Shown here one piece after another: positions 12,001-20,970 of a stretch of 46,083 nt of DNA. The stretch spans positions 1 to 46,083 of the forward strand of contig JAYMSP010000599.1 in assembly GCA_036897095.1 (NCBI GenBank), given 5' to 3'. The notes beneath the pieces are model-generated. The model made no database searches and had not been told where the DNA came from. It saw only the letters and a program-made list of their open reading frames with translations. This DNA comes from Plantago elongata. Lineage: Eukaryota; Streptophyta; Magnoliopsida; Lamiales; Plantaginaceae. The position numbers were made by a program, and so were the translations under genes. The number at the start of each line of letters is the position of its first letter. Position 1 is the stretch's first letter.

Positions 12001-15000
12001 CAATATGCATGGTATCAAATTCTGGAACTATTAATGGGTATGCTGCCAGATCGTGGAACAATTAATCACCTGTCAGTGCCAATAAGGTATTCAAATTCGA
12101 TACAGGCTCACACTTGCACCTGCCGGCGCCAATATGGTATGTTGCGATTTTGTACCTGTACCAATAACTAATGCAAGTATTTTGGACATTAATAATTTAT
12201 ATATTATAAATGATGCAATATTGTGAATTTGATCCACTCAAAATGATGTAATCTCATATGAATAACTCACTACAACATTTAACAAACACTATAGTTTCCA
12301 ATTTAGATAGTTAATAATGTCAATCGCGTATGGGGACGCATCGCGCTAGGCCCAAAAAACCAAGACCCCAGATCGCGGCGAGGGCGGGATAGTGAAGTTA
12401 AAAAAGAAAAAGAAAAACTACATCAAAACCATAACTCAAAATCTCAAATAATGTCCACTTGAAGTATAATGGGTCCACATAACAAATTGCTTACTGATTT
12501 TTTTTCTTTCTATTCAATCCATAAGTGGGGGTAAAATTACTTAAGCTTCCTAAAGCGTAACGCGATCGCGACAACCCGCAATATATATTGTTCCCGCTAC
12601 ATGATACATGTATATCCTGTAGCGGGAACCCATCAATTGGGCGCAATCGCGCGTGATCAACGACACGGGTTACCATTCTTTCCTAGATGTTAATTAATCT
12701 ATTAGTTTCTTATTGAAACTAAAAGAAACGTGTTATAGACTATACGATATGATACTATTGACACACTACAACATTAAAGAAACAAGATCACTTGAGATAG
12801 ATAATTACCATCCTTTCATACATTACAACTATTTAGTTGTTTCTTGTTGAAACTAAACGAAGCAACCACACATGCGCGCGCGAATAATTATGGGGTATAA
12901 TTTGGACTTCGAGGAATTTATCTTGTACGTTAAGTATGAAAGGGCAATTGCACAGAGCGCCAGAGACCGTCTCACTCAGATGCATGATATTATGCGCAGT
13001 CAATAACACCAGTTTTATGGATTGGGAGCAAAAGTGAAGCCATGGTTTCAAGGGCCAAGTCGAAACCAATTGGTGCTCAAAACATGCAGCAATTGCAAAG
13101 TCTCTGTGCCATCTTAATACAAAGTAAATCATTTCATGCATATGCCAATGGCATGTTAGGCATGAGATACTTATCATAATGACATGCATGCCATGTTTGC
13201 TTCATTATTGATGTTGCCCCCTTGATATATAGGCAATACAATGATGATATAGTAAACTTAATAGCAATGAAACCCACTTTGTTAGTCGAAAGACCAAGTT
13301 CGAGAAACAGGATGCCTGGAGAGTTGCAGTATTAAGATGAGTTCTTTCTATTTAGCAAGGTTTCCCTTTGTATAAGCATTCCTATTTGAAAATGGAGAAA
13401 GCAATCAATCATTAGTAGCGTACGCTATTCGTCTAGGATTAGGACATCTATGAAGAAGAGAGAAGTCCTTTAAGAAACACACTAAACCAGAGTCGGGACT
13501 CTCGCGATAGGAGAAGGAGCACCTTTCCAGAGCCTTCCCATTTCTAACACACCCCATCCATTCTTGGACCACCAAAATTGCCTGGAAAACCATGTTTTTC
13601 TTCTCTGTCGTTTTTGTCTCTTGCTTTTCTTCTTATTCTTCGGTAGTTCGTTCTTACATCGTTATTAAAGACAAACAAACACATGCGGACAAAACGGATT
13701 CACCAAGAGGAACATTTTTCAATTTAAGAGTCAGGCAACATTCATGACGTCTACAGGTTCCATTATGGAGCACGAGAAGTATTTTTGTGAGGTCAACCTA
13801 GTGCCGGACATAAGAACCATGAGATGCTAATGCTTGTTTCACCCCTCAAAGACAACATACACTAGAAAAAAAATTCATCTTCGGGCGACCTCCTCTTTCA
13901 CCACATATTCGTCACTTTTAAGCAAGGATCTTAGTAGTTTAAATGACAAAGCATGTAGTTCCAAATAGATTTTGGTAACAAAATCAACAGTGTAATGATT
14001 GAGAAGTGATAGAGCATCGAAATCCTATAATTTCAAATAGATTATTGGTAACAAAATTAACACTGTGATGCTTTGCGAAGTAATAGAGCATCAGAATCAT
14101 ACGACTTCTGATAAAAATGTTTGGTTGGTATCATAACATATCTAATCCTACTTAGTGCATCAAGAAAACGCTACTTCGTACTTAATGGTTAGTTCCTAAC
14201 CCCTAATCCTACAAGGGAACTAATAATGCAATTTATATTGTATTATACTATTGAGTCAAGACACTAGGAAAGTAAACATCTACATAACTATCATCATAAA
14301 AATGGAAAGTGCAACCTAGATTGGCATGAGATAGATATTTCACTTAGAAAAATACATGTCTCTCCATACCCAAAAAGGTAACAAAAAAAAGTGTGGTTTC
14401 AAACGAAAACTTCCAAGCAAAGGCTAGATGTTTGGCACAACTCATCCAAGAGATGGCAAAATTATTAAAGGTACGTCACAAATTCTAAGTAATCGGACAA
14501 CTTATTCCCATTATGAAAAGTCTTAAAAACTCTTGATCATGAACATAGCACCAAATAAAAGACTAGAAGTCTCGCTGAGTTTTAAGAGTACTCGACAGAA
14601 TCTCACGGGGAAGATTATAATGTATAGGTCCAAATAATGGTTCCTCAAAGGGGTTGCTTCCCTTTTCCACATGGAGGTTTGTTAATGCTCTCTTCGCCTT
14701 GGGTCATGGCAGAACTAGAGGGCCCAACATCGGCAATTCGACGGTCAACCAATTGAATCTTCCTCTCCAATATGCGAAGCATGTCATTTATATCGTCTGG
14801 ACTTTCCACATCCACCTCACCTGTGTTCAAAAACTCAGCCAGGCGTAGCTCCATTTCCAATGATCGAATTTGCTTGTTTTCTTTTTCCAAATTAGCAGTA
14901 AGCCTAGCAATATTATGCTTAAGAAATCCAACTTGATTTGTCATGTTATTTTGGCGAGCGGCAGGCGGTAAGCTTCGAAACCTTTCAACTATACGAGATG

Positions 15001-18000
15001 CTTCATCTGGGGAAGGCCAAAGTTCCGGCTGAGTCTCATCGTCGCTCATTACAATGGCACAAGCATCAATGTTACATAGTGTTTTCAATTCACTTAGTTT
15101 TTTCAAAAAACCTCCTTTCCTTTTCTTATATGTCTCACGACGAGCACGATCATCGGTGATAAACTCGTACTTCACTTTTGATCGAACCATGATGATATTC
15201 TTTAGGCTACAAAAGCAATCCACCAAACAACAACTTATACAGGGTGCGCTTATTTACAAATAGAGAAGAATTAGACAACCTAAGCTTATGGGCAAGCCTG
15301 CTCAAGGGTACTTTGCCAATCTATGATATGACAACATAAATTTCTTCAATGCACAAAGAACTGAGTAACTAGGGCATGGTTAATAATAGTACTGTTGCAT
15401 TGTACTAACGATAGTACTACAATCTAAACCATTTGATTAATTTAAGATTTAATCTCAACCCTTCATTTTAAATCAATGCGACATGACGTCGCACTGTAGC
15501 ATAATAACGTATTGCAACGTCGCATAATAATTAAAAACATTATATGGTCAATTATTTACACACCCCTTATCTTTTAAACTTTACAAAATATACCCAATAC
15601 AAAAATCAACCTCACATAAACTAAAAATACACAAAACACCCACTTGTTATTTTTTCCAAAGAAAAGGTTAATTAAAAATCAATGATGACCGGAGCCCCGC
15701 TTAAGTGGCGGAGCTCCGGCCATCTTTGGTCAGAAAGAGCTTCCATGGCGGAAGAGCTACAGCTTCCGCCATGAAGCTCTTGCCGGAGCTTCCAGATCTG
15801 GAAGCTTCGGCGAGCTTCTTCCACGGTGGAAGTTGTAGCTCTTCTGCCATGGAAGTTGTAGTTTGTTCCGCCATGGAAGAGGAACAAGCTTTGGAAGAAA
15901 TTTTAAAAAAGAAACTGTTTTCACCGGTTCTCCGGTGAATGTGGCCGTGATGGTGGCGGTTTAATGTAAGAAGTGGGGAGGAGAAGGTGGTGGTAAAGTA
16001 TGAGGAAGAGGGATTTATTTTTGGGGTTAATATGTGAAGTGACTAAATAAGATGATGAGCTTTGTAAATTTAGGTAACTTGTATTTTCAAAATTGTTGAA
16101 ATTATTTAAATTGTTAATAAATAAATTTTTAATGTTCAAATGATGACACTTGTCAAGTTTTGAATGGTGTACTATCAATAGTACAGTGCGACGTAGTACT
16201 GAAATTAGCCAAGCCCAAGAATAAAGCCAAATCGGAAGTTAAAAGCAGTCTTTGGATATGAGAACCATGCAAAGGAAGGCATTCATGTATAATACTCCCT
16301 TGATTCCCTTAAGGGCTTTGAAATTGCTATAAAAGGGCAGAAACACCAAGGAGTGAGTAATAGTAGTGTGATTGGAGAATGAAGATATTATAATGGTGGA
16401 ATATTATTTGAGGAGGAAGGAATGAATGAAGAATGGTGAGTGTTGTATTGCTTGAGTAGGTAATGATGAGTGGGGAGGCAAATTTGTAAATATGTTTGTG
16501 TGGTGAGGGTAATAACTAATGAATAATGTTTATTTGAAATTGTTTTCATTTTTGGTATGGGAAGCTTTTGACATAGTGGAGGGAATAGCAAATAATGTAC
16601 ACACTATCAAATGCAATTCTCATTTTGTCATCACACCTATCCTTTTCAAAGTTAATACTGCTCAACTCCATTAGTAGCCTTGGTTGTAATTTACAAATGT
16701 TATTGGCACTGTGTTTAAATTTGATCTGAATCCATTTATTTTTTACCTATATTATTTGACCTTTGGTCATGTTAAGCACAAGAAACTACCTAATCATCAC
16801 AAAATTCACCCATTATGATGCAATAAACTGGGTGTTCATAGAATAAGCCCATATTGCAGGGGCTCAGAAACTTTTAAGTTCAGGAAAATCTAAAAATTAA
16901 ATAATAATAATAAAACATCTATATAAATTAAAGCTATTTACGATCTCCAAATATTTTTGTAAGGTCAGTGACTACTTACTTGTTCAAACTTTATAACTTT
17001 GACACGGCCGACACCCCTGATTGAGACTAATGCTCCAATCTTTAGCTGCTCAACCTGGAAGACAAATAAGAGAATGCTTATTGAGTTCATGAACTTCGTA
17101 GCAAGATAAATATCCCAAGACACAGAACCTCACTTTCTCGATTGAGACCAAACAACCAAATCTAGCAGCAAATGATGCTTCTGATGATATGGCAGAAAAG
17201 ACAATTGGATCCAGCACGAAGTGTACAAAGAGTTTATTCTTCCGAAATAAAGACTGCATAAAGAAAACAAAAGGTGGTCAGAGAAAAGCAGTCTAAAGTA
17301 AGTTAGAATCTCCACAAAAAAAAACATGACCAAAGAAAACCATGTAAATTCTTTGCTCAATGTAGTGCACATTTACCATACTCACGAACGTGAGTTGGGT
17401 TAACTTCAAGTGTACTGGGTATCATCAACAGAAGTTTGGGGATATTTTTTCAGATTATCATTTAGCATACCCCCACCAACAACATTTACAGGAACAACTC
17501 AGACTGGTGTTGGAAGGCTTAAGGAGTTATGGGAGCCAGAAGGGTGTAATGTGACTGTGTGGGTATTATTTTGATACACAATCAAATTCTAAATAAGTAG
17601 GGTAAATTGTGATACATTTAAACATCCAAGATTTTGAAGTACCAGGCGAATACTATTAGTAACAATTTCATAGTAAGTTCAGGGTAAGGAAAAATATCAA
17701 GGAACGGTGTGGGATAACTTTTAGACAAAGAACTGTGTATGTTCTGATAGGGTCCACCACATCATAGATAATGCTGTCCTGCATATGGAATATAATTTGG
17801 GGATTCAACTTACCTCTGCATCTTCTAGGATTAAGACATTCATGCATGTATGGATTAGAAAATTAATCAGGAGAGGCTATTCAAGCATTGTCATTACATG
17901 ATCTCAACATTGTATAGACCACACACACTGCTAAAGGACCTAAGACAGCATAAATGGAAATAACCATTGTACCACTCTGCCCTCTAATACAGATGGGCTA

Positions 18001-19379
18001 GCTAGTAGGGGTTGGTTTTAAAGCTGGCTAGATTTTACTGCATCCATTTTGTGTCACTATCAAACTATAAGGAGATTATAGGCACATCTTCAGAGTTTCT
18101 GATAAGCTAAAGAATCGATACACACTGATACAAAGAAAAGACAGCCAGACCATAAAAAACTACCACTCAGTAAATGAAGTAAACCATGTAATTTAGTTCT
18201 CAAAGTTGTAATTGTACCATTTTGGATCTACTATTGGTATTAAATGAATAAGGTGAGTGTGAGGAAGGCTCCATGCCTCCTCATATGGTTTGCCGCATAA
18301 AAATGTGGTCCGGTAGTAGACAAACTAGCTAGAGTACTAGACATAATTATATTAAATTGACTAGAAAATATGCAATGTACCTCCTCTAGCAGTGCTATAT
18401 ACCTTGCTTCGTACAGATGCAGAGTTTTAACCTCAGACGGAACAAGCACCTACACATGTCAGACAAAAAGGCATTAAATCGCAAAAGCGTAATGGCTAAC
18501 TTTAATTAAACATCCTTATTACAGGTTACGGACAGGGGAACAAATATACCAAAGCACTTAAAAGACCTAAAAATAGCTAATCGTTACGTACATACAACGA
18601 ATCCAACCGAAATAGAAATATAAATAAGAAATTTACACAGAAGATGTTGATGGTGTTGACATAACAAAATCAGTTACAGAAATTGGACTAAATCTTCCAC
18701 TCGAACAGAACCTTCCATCATCGGTTTCAGAGAAAGGCACACATTTATCATTCATAATAAAATCCCAAATTCACACATCATTTTCAGATCCAAGCTATGA
18801 GATCCACAAAATCCAACAACCAGTTCATCTCAAAACTAACTCAACTCGAGAAAATCACAACAAACGCAGCTAAACACATCTCGTCGGTTTCAGAGAAAGA
18901 CACACATTCATTATTCGTAATAAAATTCCAAATTCACACATCATTTTCAGATCCAAGCTATGAGATCCACAAAATCCAACAACCAGTTCATCCCAACAGC
19001 GTGACAACACACAAATCAACACACACATTCCACATAACATCACAACAACATAAAAAATAACTTTCTCAACAACAAATCATTCTCAGATCCAGATAAACCA
19101 AAACATAAACGAAACGGAAAAAGGATCAGGATCAGCTCATCAGCAGACCTGATCGGTAGGAAACGGAAGGAGCGGAAGGACGAGAGAAGAAACTCGAGTC
19201 CTCAAACGGTGGCGTTCATGGTGAATTCTGAGAGGAGCTTTGTTGGAAGTGAGGAATGGAAAAATGGAAAAATTGGGATTGTTGTTACAATTATAGCACA
19301 ATTTTGTGGAGATTAAAGGTGCATTCAATGCAATTGGCTTTGGAATTATGGATAGTATCATCATGATTAATAATTTCAC
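6071..19379 (-). CDS. LON substrate-binding-domain protein (Lon N-terminal-like, no ATPase or protease)
   Basis: Seven exons are scattered over 13.3 kb: 19149-19379, 18381-18449, 17134-17253, 16980-17054, 8304-8438, 7793-7934 and 6071-6231. Every junction keeps phase (0,0,0,0,0,1), giving 310 aa. The N-terminus (about 65 aa, rich in S, T, N and basic residues) could be a plastid transit peptide. LPLLPFPTDQ, VLVPSEVKTLHLYEARYIAL and LFVHFVLDPIV form the start of a LON domain. FAARFGCLVSIEK, VEQLKIGALVSIRGVGRVKV and AQPYLTGEVI complete it. The C-terminal tail is helical (ATESELLKLRKEKLAAMEVT) and ends LAAKLAIQSVQVP. This matches the plant LON-domain proteins of the At1g35340 type, whose biochemical role is poorly defined. 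There is no Walker motif or Ser-Lys dyad. The fourth intron (8439-16979, about 8.5 kb) contains a MADS-box gene. Exons 5-7 could be mistaken for a separate coiled-coil gene, but exact phase and domain continuity argue against that. Confidence 0.87.
6537..6777. mobile_element. Degenerate Stowaway-like (Tc1/Mariner) MITE in LON intron 6
   Basis: The left end reads TTCCCTCCGTCCCAATGGAT just after a TA. The right end read on the minus strand is CCATTTCATTCCGTCCTATT. CTCCCTCCGTCCC is the usual Stowaway terminus. The length (about 240 bp), TA context and AT-rich core fit. The right terminus has drifted. Confidence 0.55.
8587..9964. repeat. Segmental duplication, module A, left copy
   Basis: From ACATTAGACAGTTACAGTAT onward this segment aligns along its length with 10832-12311, with many substitutions and small indels. 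Both contain the same landmarks in order: TTTTGCAGTAGCTGGCATTT, CAATGATATTGA, TCACTCCTCAAGGAATAA, TGAGAATGCATTCCCTTGGT, and a core near 9559-9800 rich in GGTACC and TGGTACCAG motifs. It lies inside the giant LON intron just beyond exon 5. No coding function is seen. Confidence 0.85.
9965..10829. repeat. Segmental duplication, module B, left copy (carries the truncated MADS copy)
   Basis: Aligns with 14111-14989, beginning ATAAAAATGTTCGGTTAGTA against ATAAAAATGTTTGGTTGGTA. Similarity stops abruptly at about 10829, where module A starts again. That position corresponds to the middle of the MADS gene in the right copy, so the duplication breakpoint cut the gene. Confidence 0.85.
10485..10829 (-). 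pseudogene. Truncated type I MADS-box copy lacking the MADS domain
   Basis: On the minus strand this is a diverged copy of the C-terminal half of the MADS gene at 14645-15190. It contains LLPAARQNNMADQAQFLRNK, EEENRKIRSLELELRFAEF, SPDDINGMIRI and TQGEESENKPPCGKEKQPL. The sequence 5' to about 10829 is replaced by module A', so the whole DNA-binding domain is missing. A TGA stands where the intact copy has an Arg codon (FRSL against F, stop, SL). A 99-codon frame from an internal ATG at 10784 remains open and could in theory encode a coiled-coil-only peptide, but there is no sign that it is made. Confidence 0.85.
10832..12311. repeat. Segmental duplication, module A, right copy
   Basis: Second copy of 8587-9964 with the same order of landmarks, including the GGTACC-rich core (about 11893-12150). 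It joins the truncated MADS copy directly on the left. On the right its homology to the left copy stops near GATAGTTAAT at 12311, where unrelated sequence begins. Confidence 0.85.
12312..14110. other. About 1.8 kb of extra sequence between right-copy modules A and B
   Basis: The left copy joins A and B directly; here about 1.8 kb intervenes. The first part (12315-12670) has islands of CpG-rich sequence (CGCATCGCGC, GATCGCGGCGAGG, CGCGATCGCG, CAATCGCGCGTG). It also has a perfect 12-bp inverted repeat, 12590-12601 and 12618-12629 (GTTCCCGCTACA / TGTAGCGGGAAC). A second version of the end of module A (ACTACAACAT...GATAGATAATTACCAT) recurs at about 12764-12810, so the CpG-rich block is bracketed by a direct repeat of roughly 50 bp. 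A degenerate 72-bp tandem pair lies at about 13962-14105. No protein could be recognised. Confidence 0.55.
13962..14105. repeat. Imperfect tandem duplication, period about 72 bp
   Basis: CAAATAGATTTTGGTAACAA at 13962 recurs at 14034 as CAAATAGATTATTGGTAACA. Both are followed by AAAAT(C/T)AACA(G/C)TGT and then by AGTGATAGAGCATC or AGTAATAGAGCATC. Confidence 0.65.
14111..14989. repeat. Segmental duplication, module B, right copy
   Basis: Second copy of 9965-10829. It contains the 3' flank and the C-terminal half of the intact MADS gene. The gene continues through the duplication boundary to its start at 15190, which shows that this copy preserves the parental arrangement. Confidence 0.85.
14645..15190 (-). 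CDS. Type I (M-gamma, AGL80-like) MADS-box transcription factor, nested in a LON-gene intron
   Basis: A single open exon encodes 181 aa from the ATG at 15190. That start is preferred because MVRSKVKYEFI is the normal beginning of an M-gamma MADS domain; an in-frame ATG 12 codons upstream (15226) would add an unusual leader. Residues 1-60 are the MADS domain (KKRKGGFLKKLSELKTLCNI, then CAIVMSDD). ELWPSPDEASRIVERFRSLP follows, the typical AGL80-group continuation (E-V/L-WPS...V-x-x-F-x-x-LP). Residues 80-120 are a heptad-like coiled coil (VGFLKHNIARLTANLEKENK). There is no K domain. M-gamma proteins such as AGL80 and PHERES1 act in the central cell and endosperm, usually as heterodimers with M-alpha proteins; this role is inferred. 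The absence of introns is normal for the group. The gene lies wholly inside LON intron 4 on the same strand, about 180 bp downstream of a TIR element. Confidence 0.88.
   Translation of the reverse strand: MVRSKVKYEFITDDRARRETYKKRKGGFLKKLSELKTLCNIDACAIVMSDDETQPELWPSPDEASRIVERFRSLPPAARQNNMTNQVGFLKHNIARLTANLEKENKQIRSLEMELRLAEFLNTGEVDVESPDDINDMLRILERKIQLVDRRIADVGPSSSAMTQGEESINKPPCGKGKQPL
15372..16216. mobile_element. Non-autonomous TIR transposon (about 845 bp) upstream of the MADS gene
   Basis: The ends are imperfect inverted repeats of about 50 bp. The left begins GGGCATGGTTAATAATAGTA; the right, read on the minus strand, begins GGGCTTGGCTAATTTCAGTA. Both then share TTGTACTAACGATAGTAC or CTGTACTATTGATAGTAC. 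No transposase is present. The flanks GAGTAAC and GAATAAA could be a decayed target duplication, so the superfamily is undecided (hAT or PIF/Harbinger). A GC-rich internal block (15690-15905) is built from repeated CTTCCATGG and GGCGGAAG motifs and is unlike the rest of the element. Confidence 0.65.
15690..15905. repeat. GC-rich palindromic block inside the TIR element
   Basis: The block contains a perfect 20-bp palindrome at 15787-15806 centred on an AGATCT site. It also has a hairpin with arms at 15737-15754 and 15763-15779 (one bulged base), and several more copies of CTTCC-CATGG-GGAAG. Short frames stay open on both strands because of the repeat composition. They are not considered genes. 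Confidence 0.7.
18721..18995. repeat. Direct repeat of about 113 bp, period 162 bp, in LON intron 1
   Basis: TCGGTTTCAGAGAAAGGCAC at 18721 and TCGGTTTCAGAGAAAGACAC at 18883 start two copies. Both run through CATTTTCAGATCCAAGCTAT to CAACCAGTTCAT with only a handful of differences, which suggests a recent local duplication. Confidence 0.85.
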
Positions 19380-20970
19380 CTACTGGATTTTTTTTGCCTT
19401 TCTAGCAGCAAGGGTTTTAGAGTGTGAGTGAGAGATAATCTCCAGTGGATTACGAGGCAAAAACTGGCTGAGGTTCAAATTGAACGCAATTTCTACTGGT
19501 GTGGATATGGGAAGGTTGGGTTTCACATTGGTCCTTGGTATATTGGAATTTTCCACATGGACCCCCTATAATTCCTTTTTCTTCTTTTCAAGTGTAGCTA
19601 CGTCCATATTATTTTGTTTGGTTTCAATATTAACTTCTCGATTTATTTATAAATTGTAAAATGAATTTGACAATGAAGCGCAACTCATTTATAATGACGT
19701 TTTTACTACAATAATAGGCCGGGAGCTCGAATTATACTTATTGTTTAAAAAAAACATGACCAACTTTAATAAACTATATGTACGGAATTCAAAATTATAA
19801 ATAAAATGGTACCTTCCCATTTCACAAAGTCATATGAGTCAAGAAAAACCATGTTATAAATCATAATTTTGAGATTGTGTTAAATGAATCAAACCATGCT
19901 AGTCAAATATTGTTTTATTGGTCAATAGAATAAGAAAATTGGTTGACTTGAATATACAAAATATAAAGAATGAATAGAAAAAAATGATGGTGGGTTCTAC
20001 TCAAACATTATTTTATTGGTCAGTAAAATAAGAAACACTTGAATATAAAAATAATAAACAAAGGTGATGGTGTATTTTCAAAATGAAAAATTGAATATTA
20101 TTTAAAAGAATGAATAATGAATAAAGTATAAAGAGACATTGTTTATAAAGTCGTAAAAATGAGTGTTTCACGTGAGTATACGATGAGATTATAAAAAAGT
20201 TAAATGAGTACTTTCTTGCATAGAGCTCTCACGCAAGTCGAGTCACTACAAGGGTTCAACTAGCTCAATGAGGTAAGTGAGTCGAGCTTGAGCCTTGTTT
20301 TTTATGCTCGTTTATCTAATGAGCCGAGCCGGTTCAGCTCCTTAAGCCTGCATTTTCATTAATATATTATATAGATAATGTCTGATAGAGCTTTTTTTTT
20401 TTTTTTTCTCGCGTGTGAGTCGAGCTCGTTAGAAGTTACTCGAGCTCGAGCCTACTTTTTTACTCTTTTTTCTTAACGAGTCGAGCTCGAGCTCAGTCCA
20501 CTTCAGCTTGAGTTGAGTATCATAACATTGAACTCTATTTGTTTGACATCACTTATTGATTATTGATGGACAACTAAAGTACATTATTTTACTCGTCTTT
20601 TTTAACGAGTCTCGGCTCTTTTAAAAACACTTCTTTGCGGGATGACTAAACTTGTAAGACTAGAAGTTTATTATGGGACTTTGTAAGTACTACTTTTTGA
20701 AAATTTCGATAACATTCAGAGTGTAGGTAACTGAGTATTTGAATTGTAAATTATTTTACAATCAGAGGTTATGTAAGAATCTATTATTCTTGAGGGGCTT
20801 TAGTGCCATTATTTCTGGGTCGCTTCACTTGCCGCGCCATCGCCACGTATCATCCAATTAAGAAAACTAGATTAACTGGATGGAAAAATTAACCATCCAA
20901 AACGAAAACGAAGCATAAAACTTCAAGAATCAGAGAAAAACTTCAAGAATCAGAGAAAAATTGAACAGAA
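19380..20970. other. Divergent intergenic region between the LON gene and the RNF170-like gene
   Basis: About 1.6 kb, AT-rich, with no recognised gene. It holds two diverged neighbouring copies of a segment containing TTTTATTGGTCA(A/G)TA (about 19900-19996 and 19997-20076). An AGCTCGAG-rich stretch lies at about 20230-20530. A perfect tandem duplication of CTTCAAGAATCAGAGAAAAA (20921-20960) sits just before the RNF170-like start codon. Promoters for both flanking genes should lie here, but no clear core element was identified. Confidence 0.4.
20230..20530. repeat. AGCTCGAG-rich segment, possibly a hAT-like MITE relic
   Basis: Repeated GAGTCGAGCT, CGAGCTCGAGC and GAGCCGAGCC motifs occur around a poly-T tract (20391-20409), a composition common in non-autonomous plant elements. 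No clean terminal repeats or target duplication could be defined. Confidence 0.35.

Noticed and set aside
12833..13189. Minus-strand 118-codon frame in the extra sequence of the LON intron
   Set aside because: No recognisable domain, composition like the surrounding intron, and no splice or start context that supports a gene.
13405..13593. Minus-strand 62-codon frame
   Set aside because: Short, no known motif, and lies in unexplained insertion sequence.
15672..15938. Overlapping frames on both strands (71 and 77 codons)
   Set aside because: They are by-products of the GC-rich palindromic repeat composition inside the TIR element.
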